Shown: positions 1-7,836, counted from the first letter of the stretch. The stretch: 10,788 bases of DNA from Verrucomicrobiia bacterium (GCA_025061935.1 JANWZY010000088.1:1-10788); one strand, 5' to 3'. The notes: a model not told the origin generated them from the letters alone. Numbers and translations: made by a program.

Positions 1-351
1 ACTAACGCAAAGCAGAGCCGCGTTGAGAGACACGGTCCCGAGCCATTTGCCGAGCCAGATTTGCCAGCGCGCCACAGGCTTCACTGCTACAAGCTGGATT
101 TGGCATTCTTCGATGTCGCGCGCGAGCGTGCCGCAGGCGATCCACAGCGTGCATAGCCCGAGCAGCGCGGTAATCGAACTTAGCGTGTAAGTAAGCAAAA
201 TTTGTGTGAACCCGCGCGCGGTTCCGTCGTCCTTGATTATGATCGGCAGGCACACGACCACAACAAGCATCAGGACTGTGAGCACGACGAACAACTTGAA
301 TCTGAAGGCTGCTTTCCAGGTTAGTCGCGCTATGGCAAGCAGTGGTTGCAT
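1..351 (-). CDS. ABC-2 type transporter permease, N-terminal part (cut by window edge)
   Basis: This frame stays open from an ATG at 351 to base 1, giving 117 codons of a gene that continues past the left edge. It begins MQPLLAIARLTWKAAFRFKL. A strong membrane segment follows at about residues 19-40 (LFVVLTVLMLVVVV), and a second at about 53-75. The stretch at about 76-105 (ARDIEECQIQLVAVKPVARW, then QIWLGKWLG) matches the cytosolic ABC-2/NosY-type pattern of charged residues, then a K/S-P-V-x-R turn, then a GK-x-x-G helix. The permease at 7904-9046 has the equivalent ELRSGTALAVLSKPVGR. The frame is also open upstream as far as the preceding ATPase gene, but has no ATG, GTG or TTG there, so the ATG at 351 is the first plausible start. 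There is no clear Shine-Dalgarno. It lies 119 bp downstream of the ABC ATPase gene on the same strand and is probably its membrane partner. Substrate unknown. Confidence 0.82.
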   Translation of the reverse strand, partial: MQPLLAIARLTWKAAFRFKLFVVLTVLMLVVVVCLPIIIKDDGTARGFTQILLTYTLSSITALLGLCTLWIACGTLARDIEECQIQLVAVKPVARWQIWLGKWLGTVSLNAALLCVS

Positions 352-470
352 TTTCGTGAGTGATGGCTCTTGCTCAAACGGCGCGTCGGCGTGGCTCGCA
401 TGCGCGGCTCTAGGAATTGTAGCAGGCTGGGCCGGCTGTGGGCTGAACCTTTTTCCGTGCCAGGCATGGA

Positions 471-1700
471 TTACTTTTGCTTCTTCACCAGCTCGGACAG
501 CTTTTCGTCAGCTTTAGACAGGTCAATCTGTTCTTTCTTTTCGGTCGGCTGCTGCTGCAGTTGAGGCGGCGCGGCCTCGACAGGCTTGGTATATGCCTCA
601 AGCTTTTGCTCGACTGCAGTAGCCGGTTCTTCTGGTACCGGCGCGGGTGGCGGCGTGACAGGCTGTGTTTGGGGCAACGCGAGTCGTTCGAGGATGCGCT
701 CGGCTGGCGGTTTCGCTTCAGCTTCGGCGCGCAAGTACTCGGCTATCTTATGGCCCGAGGTTGCGCCTGAGGTTTCCGTGGCCATGGCGCGCGCGCGCTC
801 GACCACGCTAAGGAAGAAGCTTTCGAGATTTTGAGTCGGATTTTCCACTTTTACCTCGTCTGGTGGTACGGTGCGGACCAACAGCTCGAGCACGCGCTCG
901 AGTGTCTCGCGCGGCACTGTGGGCATGGTGATCCTGAGGCGGTCCGGGCGTGTAAGCAGCTCTTGCAACGACCCAATCGCTTGGACGCGGCCGCCATAAA
1001 GGATCAGCACCCGGTCGCACACGTCTTCGACGTCGGCCAGCAGGTGACTGCTTAAGATGATCGTCTTGCCCCGACTCGCCAGTGTCCGGATCAAATCTTT
1101 CATTTCGCGGCAACCGATGGGGTCCAAGCCGCTTGTCGGCTCGTCGAGCAATACTAGGTCGGGATCGTTGATCAATGCTTGGGCCAGGCCGATTCGGCGT
1201 TGCATGCCTTTGGAGAACTCGCCGACCGGTCGCGTGCGGGTCTGTGCCAGTCCTACCATTTCGAGCAGTTGCTCGATGCGCCGTTGCCGCTCGGCTGCGG
1301 GTAATCTGAACAAGTTGCCGAAAAAGTCGAGTGTCTCGCGTGAGTCGAGGTACCGGTACAGGTACGATTCTTCTGGTAGGTACCCGATGCGCGATTTGGT
1401 GGCCACGTCGCGGGGTGACCGGCCGAATACTTCAATGTGGCCCTTGGTCGGATGAAGCAGCCCGAGCAGCATTTTGATTATGGTCGTTTTGCCCGAGCCG
1501 TTCGGGCCGAGCAGCCCAAATACCTCGCCGCGGCGCACGTCGAAGTCAACGTTGTCCACTGCACGTGCTTTTGGGCGTCCCCAGAAATCCTTGAAAATCT
1601 TGGTCAGGCCGCGGACCGAGACAACGATATCGCTTTCGGTCCCGGCGAAGGCCGCTTTCGTCCGGGGTGTCTGTGCAGTTGCTTGCAATGGTTGAATCAT
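471..1700 (-). CDS. ABC transporter ATP-binding protein (NatA/CcmA-like) with a Pro/Glu/Lys-rich C-terminal tail
   Basis: This is the 409-residue ATPase subunit of an ABC-2 type exporter. It would hydrolyse ATP in the cytoplasm to drive a membrane permease. Visible motifs are Walker A GPNGSGKT (65-72), a Q-loop region with the NatA-type YLPEE (107-111), the ABC signature as FSKGM (162-166), Walker B LVLLDEP (182-188), D-loop SGLD (190-193) and the switch histidine H219 in LSSHL. The ATPase core ends near residue 245. About 160 more residues follow: first a small mixed region, then from about 320 a helical, charged segment and a low-complexity stretch with PPPAPVPEEP (350-359), ending LSELVKKQK. 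Such a tail is longer than usual for the family, and its role is unknown. The start has only a weak GGA upstream. The gene begins 49 bp after the metal ATPase gene and is followed by a partial permease, so a transporter operon is likely. Family assignment is firm; substrate is not known. Confidence 0.93.
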   Translation of the reverse strand: MIQPLQATAQTPRTKAAFAGTESDIVVSVRGLTKIFKDFWGRPKARAVDNVDFDVRRGEVFGLLGPNGSGKTTIIKMLLGLLHPTKGHIEVFGRSPRDVATKSRIGYLPEESYLYRYLDSRETLDFFGNLFRLPAAERQRRIEQLLEMVGLAQTRTRPVGEFSKGMQRRIGLAQALINDPDLVLLDEPTSGLDPIGCREMKDLIRTLASRGKTIILSSHLLADVEDVCDRVLILYGGRVQAIGSLQELLTRPDRLRITMPTVPRETLERVLELLVRTVPPDEVKVENPTQNLESFFLSVVERARAMATETSGATSGHKIAEYLRAEAEAKPPAERILERLALPQTQPVTPPPAPVPEEPATAVEQKLEAYTKPVEAAPPQLQQQPTEKKEQIDLSKADEKLSELVKKQK

Positions 1701-1749
1701 TCCGTGTCCGGTATTTGTTTTGGCCTAACCAAGCTGCAGTTCGAGTTTT

Positions 1750-3798
1750 TCATGCCGGTTGCGGCTGCAATTGGCCCGCTGCCGCATGACGTTGACTGGG
1801 CGGCGCGGGTGGTGCCGGCAGCGGCTCGAAATGTTCAAGTTCCTCACCTTTGCGCACTAGCCGCGCGCTATTAAAGATCACGATTAGTGAACCGGCGTTA
1901 TGCAGGATAGCTGCCACGATCGGGTTCAGGTACCCGAACGATGCGAGCGTCAATCCGCCTATGATAAAAAACACGCCGAACAGGAAGTTTTGGTTGATGA
2001 CTGCGCGCGTGCTGCGGGACAACCGGACCAGGAATGGCAGCCGTTTCAGGTCGTTATTCATCAGCGCGATTGTGGCGGTGTGGATGGCGACTTCGCTTCC
2101 TGCAGCGCCCATTGCGATGCCCATGTCGCCTGCGGCCAGTGCAGGCGCGTCGTTGACCCCGTCGCCCACAACGGCCACGCGGTAGCCCTTGGCTTTGAAG
2201 CTGTGTACAAATTCGACCTTGTCCTGCGGTAGGCAGTCGCCCTTGGCCTCCTCGCAGCCGATCTCGCGTGCTACGCGGCTTGTGACCGCTTGGCGGTCGC
2301 CCGAAAATATGGCGATGCGCCGGACCCCGGCCTCTTTCAACTCCTTGAGCGCTTCCTTGGCCTCGGGCCGCGTCTTGTCTTCGAGCCCGATCCAGCCGAT
2401 GCATTTGCCGTCGCGCGAGACGAAGATCAGGCTCCACCCCTCGGCTTCATTCAGGTCAACCGACTTCATGAGGTCTCCGTCAACGCCGTTTTCCCTGAGC
2501 CACTGCGCGCGTCCGACGAGCACGGTCGAGCCGTTCACGCGCGCTTTGACACCCAGCCCGGCGGTTTCAACGAAATCCTTCGGCTCGAGCAGCGGCAGCC
2601 CGACTTCCTGGGCTAATGCCAGCAGTGCCTTAGCTGTCGGGTGGTTGCTGTATTTTTCAGCGGACGCGGCGATCCTGAGCAATTCGGCCGGTTTCGTGTC
2701 GGGTGCCGGTGCGAGCCGGCTCACAGCCAGGTCGCCGGTCGTAATAGTGCGCGTTTTATCGAACACGAACGCGTTGATTCGCGCCGCCAGCTCGATATCG
2801 GCCACGTTTTTGATCAAAATCCCAAGCCGCGCCGCAGCGGACAGTGCGGCGACCATTGCAGTCGGTGTGGCTAAAATGAATGCACAAGGGCATGCCACTA
2901 CGAGCACCGAAATCACGCGGTTCAGGTCTTTTGTGAACGCCCAGACGAGCGCGCCGATCACGAGCACGAGCGGCGTGTAAAAGCCCATGTATTGGTCAAC
3001 TATTTTCATGATCGGTAGTTTGGTCTTTTGGGCTGCCAATATTAGCTCGCGCACGCGTCCAAGCGTGGTGTCCTGGCCCGCGCGCGTGACCTTGACCTCG
3101 AGCGCGCCAGTCAGGTTTTGCGTGCCGGCGAAAACTTCGTCGCCGGGCTTCTTGTCAACCGGCAGTGACTCACCCGTGATGGTGGCCTGGTTGAACGAAC
3201 CTTGGCCGCTTACGATCACCCCGTCAGCGGGCACGTTATCACCGGGCCGGATACGGATCAGATCGCCTGGGCGAAGCTCTGTGACCGGTACTTCTTCTTC
3301 GCGTCCGTCGGGGAGGATGCGCCGTGCCTTGGTGGGGGTGATACGAATTAGCGACTCGATTGATGCGCGTGCGCCCTCGGCCGTGCGTGTTTCGACGATC
3401 TCACCCATGAGCATGAAAAACGCGACTACGCCCGCGGTCTTGTAATCGCCCGAAGCGAACGCAGCCAGCACGGCTATGCTTACCAGCTCGTTTATGCTCA
3501 GGATGCCGCGCGCGACGTCCTTGATGCCTGTGAGCACGATCGGGTACCCGAGAATGACTGCGCCGATGAACGCGCTGAAGCTGGCGACGGTATGGCCCTG
3601 CTCGAAGACCCAGTCCACGATGAACCCGTTGGCCACGAAGATCACACCGACCAAAGTTTGCCACAGCCTGATCGGCGCATGCTCGTGGTCGTGCTCGAAC
3701 CGTTGCCCGCAGACTGAGCACGCGCCCTCAGGCCCGAGGTGGTCGTGTTCGTGCTCGGTGGCCAGTTCCCTCCGGCTTAATAAGCGTGTTATGCGCAT
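1750..3798 (-). CDS. P1B-type heavy-metal translocating ATPase with His-rich N-terminus and DKTRT motif
   Basis: This 682-residue inner-membrane pump would export a soft or borderline divalent metal at the cost of ATP. Eight membrane segments are visible (about 45-65, 72-92, 101-116, 120-136, 273-288, 295-316, 604-621, 626-645). The TGES actuator motif is at 208-211, the intramembrane CPC metal site at 303-305, the HP motif of the nucleotide domain at 386-387, SGD at 499-501 and GDGVNDAP at 545-552. The phosphorylation motif reads DKTRT (D347) where the family has DKTGT. There is no classical N-terminal HMA domain. Instead residues 16-40 carry HEHDH, a CxxC (C27, C30) and HDHEH, a plausible metal-binding segment. 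CPC followed by ALSAAARLGILIK resembles the Zn/Cd/Pb (ZntA-like) group more than copper pumps, but the last helix has HNAGS rather than the ZntA aspartate, so the metal is uncertain. The C-terminus ends in a Pro/Gln-rich tail. It lies between HflK and the ABC ATPase on the same strand. Confidence 0.93.
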   Translation of the reverse strand: MRITRLLSRRELATEHEHDHLGPEGACSVCGQRFEHDHEHAPIRLWQTLVGVIFVANGFIVDWVFEQGHTVASFSAFIGAVILGYPIVLTGIKDVARGILSINELVSIAVLAAFASGDYKTAGVVAFFMLMGEIVETRTAEGARASIESLIRITPTKARRILPDGREEEVPVTELRPGDLIRIRPGDNVPADGVIVSGQGSFNQATITGESLPVDKKPGDEVFAGTQNLTGALEVKVTRAGQDTTLGRVRELILAAQKTKLPIMKIVDQYMGFYTPLVLVIGALVWAFTKDLNRVISVLVVACPCAFILATPTAMVAALSAAARLGILIKNVADIELAARINAFVFDKTRTITTGDLAVSRLAPAPDTKPAELLRIAASAEKYSNHPTAKALLALAQEVGLPLLEPKDFVETAGLGVKARVNGSTVLVGRAQWLRENGVDGDLMKSVDLNEAEGWSLIFVSRDGKCIGWIGLEDKTRPEAKEALKELKEAGVRRIAIFSGDRQAVTSRVAREIGCEEAKGDCLPQDKVEFVHSFKAKGYRVAVVGDGVNDAPALAAGDMGIAMGAAGSEVAIHTATIALMNNDLKRLPFLVRLSRSTRAVINQNFLFGVFFIIGGLTLASFGYLNPIVAAILHNAGSLIVIFNSARLVRKGEELEHFEPLPAPPAPPSQRHAAAGQLQPQPA

Positions 3799-3901
3799 AT
3801 AGTTTCCGATGCGTTCAATGTTGATGCGCTGATGCGTCGAGCCGCAGAGCCATTCCAGCGCTCAACTGCAAACGTGGTTTGGCGCACTGGTTTAGTATAC
3901 T

Positions 3902-5011
3902 TCATTGTTGACCTGAGCCTGCGGTCTTTGGCTTCACCGGTTCACGGTTTAACAATAGCCGAAGCTCGCGCGGTTTGCCATCAGCACGCGCGGGCACGAA
4001 AATTTTGTCCTGCGCGTTGGCGAGCACGCGCCCGAGCGTCTCGGTCAGCAATTGCAGCTCGAACAACTGCGGGTTGAGCCTGTACTGCGGGAGCAGTTGC
4101 TCGAATCGCGCGGCCTCGGCTGCTATCGTAGCCACCAGGTTCGTGCGTTCCGAGTGCGCTGCGTTCACGATTGCCGCTGCGTCCGCACTCGCTTTGCTCA
4201 ACACCTGATTTTCGTAACTGCGCGCTTCATCGAGCAATTTGGCGCGTGTGACCTCGGCCTGAAGCACACGATTGAACGCGTCTCGAACCTGACGCGGCGC
4301 GCGGCTTTCAACATCGCACTGCTCGACCACCACGCCGAGGTCATGCCGCGCGAGCAGTTCTTCGACGCGCCGGCGCACAGCTTCTCTGAATCCGGCCACG
4401 TCGCGCACCAGAATATCGTCCACGTTGAACTGGGCCGCTGCGTACAGCAGCGCGTTGTCGAGCGCATGCACGATGTTCGATTCCGGTTGCGCGAACCCGA
4501 AGACGTATCGGATCGGGTCGGTTATCCGGTAGTAGAGCACCGCGCGCGCGTGGACGATGTTTTGGTCTGCGGTCAGGAGGTATCCGTCCACACCTGGCGT
4601 CAGCCCCGGGCCTGCAGCCGGCTCGGTCCCAGCCAGTTCTTGCTCAGGCGTGACTGCGTACCAACCGACGGTCGAACGCACTGTCTGAATTTCGGTGATG
4701 GGTATTTTCCGCACTTCGTCAATCGGATACGGGAACGACCAATGCAGCCCTGGCCCGAGCAATGCCTTTTCGCCCTCACCCACGGGCTTGCCTAACCGCA
4801 GAATGATCGCGCGTTCTTGGGGCCCGACTGTGAAAAATCCCGATGCGAAAAACACTGCCACAAGCAGCAGCATGACGAACTTGACCAGGCCGAAGCTGCT
4901 CCGCAGCGCCTCGGCCAACGCCTGCGAGCTTGCGTCTTCAGGCGTGACCGGTGGCGGTGCCGGCACGGGTTTGCCCCGCTCAGGCTGGTTGGTCGGCTGC
5001 GTGGTGTTCAT
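3902..5011 (-). CDS. hflK: HflK-like SPFH/band-7 membrane protein
   Basis: This 369-residue protein is recognised as HflK-like. In characterised bacteria HflK and HflC form a periplasmic-facing cage that surrounds and modulates the membrane protease FtsH. The N-terminus is cytosolic and Pro-rich (residues 1-38), followed by one membrane segment (about 40-61) and an SPFH domain (about 62-240). The SPFH domain has the family features VGPQERAIILRLGK, GPGLHWSFPYPID and DGYLLTADQNIVHARAVLYY, then ITDP. Next comes an Ala/Glu-rich coiled coil (about 235-300, NRVLQAEVTRAKLLDEAR onward). The C-terminal region contains KIFVPAR. The ATG lies 6 bp after the hflC stop codon, consistent with coupled translation and a shared complex. 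In this cluster hflC precedes hflK, whereas in Escherichia coli hflK comes first. Assigning HflK rather than HflC rests on the long cytosolic N-terminus and the LLTADQN-type strand. Confidence 0.9.
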   Translation of the reverse strand: MNTTQPTNQPERGKPVPAPPPVTPEDASSQALAEALRSSFGLVKFVMLLLVAVFFASGFFTVGPQERAIILRLGKPVGEGEKALLGPGLHWSFPYPIDEVRKIPITEIQTVRSTVGWYAVTPEQELAGTEPAAGPGLTPGVDGYLLTADQNIVHARAVLYYRITDPIRYVFGFAQPESNIVHALDNALLYAAAQFNVDDILVRDVAGFREAVRRRVEELLARHDLGVVVEQCDVESRAPRQVRDAFNRVLQAEVTRAKLLDEARSYENQVLSKASADAAAIVNAAHSERTNLVATIAAEAARFEQLLPQYRLNPQLFELQLLTETLGRVLANAQDKIFVPARADGKPRELRLLLNREPVKPKTAGSGQQ

Positions 5012-5015
5012 GGCG

Positions 5016-5019
5016 CCTC
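5016..5019 (-). promoter_or_regulatory. Shine-Dalgarno for hflK overlapping the hflC stop codon
   Basis: On the minus strand the sequence reads TGAGGCGCCATG. The TGA ends hflC, GAGG overlaps it as a ribosome-binding site, and the hflK ATG follows four bases later. The overlap fits translational coupling of the two subunits and supports the start at 5011. Confidence 0.5.
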
Positions 5020-5926
5020 ATTTTGTGACCTGGTTCGTTTGGATTCGACCGAGCAGGTCGAACGGCGGCGTCTGCTGGTCCAGAATCAATGTTGCGCGTT
5101 CTTTGAGCGATGCTTCGAGCGCGCTGAGTCGGAACATGAAATTCGCCAGGTCCGGGTGTTGCTGGAACGTGGCCAGTGACTTCGCGGCCTCGGCTTCGCC
5201 CAGGCCGCGGATACGGGTCGCCTCAGCCTCGGCTACTGCCAATAGTTCGGCCGCCTTGCGGTCCGCCTCGCTTTTGATTTTCGCTGCCTCGGCCTCGCCT
5301 TCATGTTGGAACTTGCTGATGAGCACTTGCCGCTCCGACTGCATCCGGTTGAATACCTCGGTGGTCACGCTTTCGGGCAATCCGAGTTTTTTGAAACCGA
5401 TGAACTCGATTTCGATCCCGTAGTTGTTCGCCGCCACTTGTGCGCGCACAAGCTCGGCGATTTCGTTCTCGATCTGTGTGAACTTGGACTCGGCCTCGTT
5501 GGCCGAGATCAGGTGTGCCAGCGGGTGCCGCCCGATAACCGCGCTTTTGGCTGTACGGATCAGACTGCGCAGCGCTTTCTCTGCCTCGGTGACCGAGCCG
5601 CCGGCGAATTTGGTGAAAAATGCCATCGGATCCTTGATCCGCCACCCCGCGTACACCATTGCCAAAAGGTTGAAGTTGTCGGCGGTGAGTACTTCATCGA
5701 ACCGGTCATCTTCAAAGTTCTGCATGCGCTGATCGAATTTGTAAACTTTTTGGATCGGCCACGGCAGTTTCAGGTACGGGCCGGGCTTGTCCACTGGCCG
5801 CTTGGGCTTGCCGAACGTGGTAACCACCGCCACTTCCGACTGCCGCACTTGGAACGTGAACAGCAGCAGGAAAAATATCACCAACAACAGGATACCGATC
5901 GCGATTGAGAGTGGACTTCGTTTCAT
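5018..5926 (-). CDS. hflC: HflC-like SPFH/band-7 membrane protein
   Basis: This 302-residue protein has a short cytosolic N-terminus (MKRSPL), one membrane anchor (about 6-25), and then an SPFH domain (about 26-200) with QSEVAVVTTFGKPKRPVDKPG and the conserved PWPIQKVYKFDQRMQNFE. From about 192 the HflC hallmark coiled coil begins (FNRMQSERQVLISKFQHEG), continuing through ADRKAAELLAVAEAEATR to GLGEAEAAK at about 242-250. Length and layout match HflC. It is expected to assemble with HflK into the FtsH-regulating cage. It starts 15 bp after the preceding 7-TM/SPFH gene and ends 6 bp before hflK, so the three are almost certainly one transcription unit. No strong Shine-Dalgarno precedes the ATG at 5926. 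The identity is secure at family level; partnership with FtsH is inferred from the family. Confidence 0.92.
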   Translation of the reverse strand: MKRSPLSIAIGILLLVIFFLLLFTFQVRQSEVAVVTTFGKPKRPVDKPGPYLKLPWPIQKVYKFDQRMQNFEDDRFDEVLTADNFNLLAMVYAGWRIKDPMAFFTKFAGGSVTEAEKALRSLIRTAKSAVIGRHPLAHLISANEAESKFTQIENEIAELVRAQVAANNYGIEIEFIGFKKLGLPESVTTEVFNRMQSERQVLISKFQHEGEAEAAKIKSEADRKAAELLAVAEAEATRIRGLGEAEAAKSLATFQQHPDLANFMFRLSALEASLKERATLILDQQTPPFDLLGRIQTNQVTK

Positions 5927-5941
5927 GGCTCGAACTTCGGG

Positions 5942-7825
5942 TTATCTGGACGCCGGGACTGCCAAGTCTAACAGGTCCGGCCGTATCTTGTCTTGCAAAT
6001 CGAGCTGGATGATGTCCTGCGTGTTTGTCGTTAGCAGCGCATATTTCCGTGCGCCCGCGCTGGCGCGGACAAACGTTTCGAGGTACTTCCGTTCCATGTA
6101 CACCGATGGGGCTGCGAGCCAGGCCGGCAATTGGTTTGTGAACAGTGCCGCTTGCGCGGCTGCGCCAAGCTCGCGCTTGAGCCGGTAGGCGCTCGCCTCG
6201 TTTACGACCTGGAACGCGCGCGCCTCGGCTAATGCGTTCGTTTTGATCGCATCCGCACGGGCGCTCAGCACTTTGGCCTGCTTCTGCTGAATCGCGCCGA
6301 TAACCTTTTCGTAATGCGGTGCGACCTGCACTGGCGGATGCACACCTTCTAGCCCGACAAACAAAATTTTCACCCCCAGCCGCCGTTGGTCTGCAGCAGC
6401 CTGGATCCGCTGGCGCAGTGTTTCGGCTGCAGCCCAGCGGCCGTGTGACATAACGGCCTGAAGCTCGACGCTGCTCAGGTATCGCGTGATCTCGCGCGTG
6501 GCTATGTTCTCGAGTACTTTCGCCGGTGCAGCATTGTTGTACGCCCACGCGATCAAATCGGTGATTTGGAATTGCACCGGTACGTTCACGGCTAACAAAC
6601 TCACCGGTGGACTGCGGCGTGGCGCCGCGCCGTTCGTTGACTGCGCTGTTGGCGTAACCTGCGGCAATTGCCGACTCGCAACGATGAAGTTGTCCTCCTT
6701 ACCGTGACCGACCGTCCAAAGCACAGTCTTGGGCAGGTCTTTCTCTTTCTCAAGTGCCATACCCACGGTGAAGCTTTGAACCTGCTCGGTCCGGTGCAGA
6801 TGCACTTTGTCAATTGGCCATGGGAACTTGAGGTGCGCGCCCGGACCTAAAATTTGCCTGCCGGGCACCGGTTTACCGAACCGCTCGAGCAATGCTTGCT
6901 GACCTGGCTCGACGAACACGACGCAGGTCGAAAGCAGCAGCACAGCCAGTTGCGCAAGTAGCAGCTTCGCAAACGCTTTTTCGAGGAATTTGTAAACCCA
7001 CGTCTGAGAGACTTTGAACCCGAACTGGTAATCCAATGCTTGCGCGGCAGTGGTAACCAACCCCTCCGGCTGCGCGAGCAGGCCGACGAGCCGGCTCTCG
7101 TACACTGGTCGGGGTTCCTGCCCTTTAACGCGCGGCCGGTAAATTTCGAGGATGAGCGAGATTAGCGTCTCGGCGGCGACTACGCCCAGCAGCACACACA
7201 ACGCACGTGCCAGGTAAAAGTCGGCTTTGGGGAACCCCGCTTGACCCGCAGCTATTGCCGCGCCTACAGCGAACGAAAGGTACGCACCTAATAGCACAAA
7301 CGACGCGCTCGGGCGCAACAGCGCGTTGTTTTCGAGCCTGGCCAGCGTGGCCGAAAACTTGCCCAAAAGGAAAAGGACTAGCGCGAACAGCCCGAAAAAC
7401 GCCATCGCCATGGTCGGCTGGCGCATCGGTGCGGCCGGCACCTTGCTCAACCAATTGTTTAGGGCGAACGCGCCCCCCGCCTCGAGCAGGAACAACACCA
7501 GGGTGAATCCGGGGACGAAGTACCGCTGGAACTGTTCGCGCGCGCGCCGCGCCGGTAGAAGGTCCGCTTCTTTGGACTCGAACAGGCCGGCGCTGGTGCG
7601 CGTCCGTGTCAGTTCTTCAAGCTCGATCTTTTCGAGCTGCTCACGCTCGGCCAGGCGCAATTGGAACCAGCTAATTAGCGCCACGAGCGCGCCAATGCCC
7701 ATGTAAAGGCTTGTCACCTGCCCGCTCAGGCAGTGCGCGTACCGCGCCGCGGCATAGCCCGCGGCGCCGACCGCGATCATTGCAAGCAGGTTCACCAAGG
7801 CATTCTTTTGCGCACTGCGTTCCAT
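5942..7825 (-). CDS. Seven-helix membrane domain fused to an HflK-like SPFH domain
   Basis: This 627-residue protein has two halves. Residues 1-285 contain seven hydrophobic segments (about 10-30, 38-55, 103-122, 137-155, 173-192, 203-226, 267-285), with a charged, Glu/Arg-rich cytosolic loop at 57-100. The last helix leads into an HflK-like SPFH domain (about 286-510) with VEPGQQALLERFGKPVPG and then GPGAHLKFPWPIDKVHLHRT. A shorter coiled coil (about 505-560, QQKQAKVLSARADAIKTNAL) and a C-terminal region containing YALLTTNTQDIIQLDL follow. Ordinary HflK is about 370-420 residues with a single helix, so this is an enlarged paralogue. I do not recognise the membrane half as a known transporter. 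Its place directly before hflC and hflK suggests a third member of the same cage, or a membrane partner that docks it. A good Shine-Dalgarno supports the ATG at 7825. Confidence 0.88.
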   Translation of the reverse strand: MERSAQKNALVNLLAMIAVGAAGYAAARYAHCLSGQVTSLYMGIGALVALISWFQLRLAEREQLEKIELEELTRTRTSAGLFESKEADLLPARRAREQFQRYFVPGFTLVLFLLEAGGAFALNNWLSKVPAAPMRQPTMAMAFFGLFALVLFLLGKFSATLARLENNALLRPSASFVLLGAYLSFAVGAAIAAGQAGFPKADFYLARALCVLLGVVAAETLISLILEIYRPRVKGQEPRPVYESRLVGLLAQPEGLVTTAAQALDYQFGFKVSQTWVYKFLEKAFAKLLLAQLAVLLLSTCVVFVEPGQQALLERFGKPVPGRQILGPGAHLKFPWPIDKVHLHRTEQVQSFTVGMALEKEKDLPKTVLWTVGHGKEDNFIVASRQLPQVTPTAQSTNGAAPRRSPPVSLLAVNVPVQFQITDLIAWAYNNAAPAKVLENIATREITRYLSSVELQAVMSHGRWAAAETLRQRIQAAADQRRLGVKILFVGLEGVHPPVQVAPHYEKVIGAIQQKQAKVLSARADAIKTNALAEARAFQVVNEASAYRLKRELGAAAQAALFTNQLPAWLAAPSVYMERKYLETFVRASAGARKYALLTTNTQDIIQLDLQDKIRPDLLDLAVPASR

Positions 7826-7832
7826 TTGCCGA

Positions 7833-7836
7833 CTCC
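7833..7836 (-). promoter_or_regulatory. Shine-Dalgarno (GGAG) for the 7-TM/SPFH gene
   Basis: The minus strand reads TTTGGAGTCGGCAAATG. GGAG sits seven bases before the ATG at 7825, ideal spacing and the clearest ribosome-binding site in the window. It lies in the 78 bp gap after the permease gene. Confidence 0.6.

Noticed and set aside
416..421. TACAAT -10-like hexamer (minus strand) before the partial permease
   Set aside because: No -35 hexamer at 15-19 bp upstream, and the spacing from the ATPase gene fits co-transcription. Not reported as a promoter.
785..797. Alternating GC run that might form Z-DNA
   Set aside because: It lies in coding sequence of the ABC ATPase, where CGC/GCG codons are frequent; short runs like this recur throughout the window.
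1366..1380. Glutamate (YLPEE) at the Q-loop position of the ABC ATPase
   Set aside because: This form is common in NatA/CcmA-like ABC-2 ATPases, as is FSKGM as the signature, so it is not an anomaly.
2189..2980. Plus-strand open frame of 263 codons
   Set aside because: Wholly antisense to the metal ATPase and Ser/Ala/Thr-rich without domain features; a shadow of the real gene.
5712..6548. Minus-strand open frame of 278 codons overlapping two genes
   Set aside because: It lies in another frame across the end of the 7-TM/SPFH gene and the start of hflC, both of which show clear family motifs. Its own protein is Arg-rich and unrecognisable.
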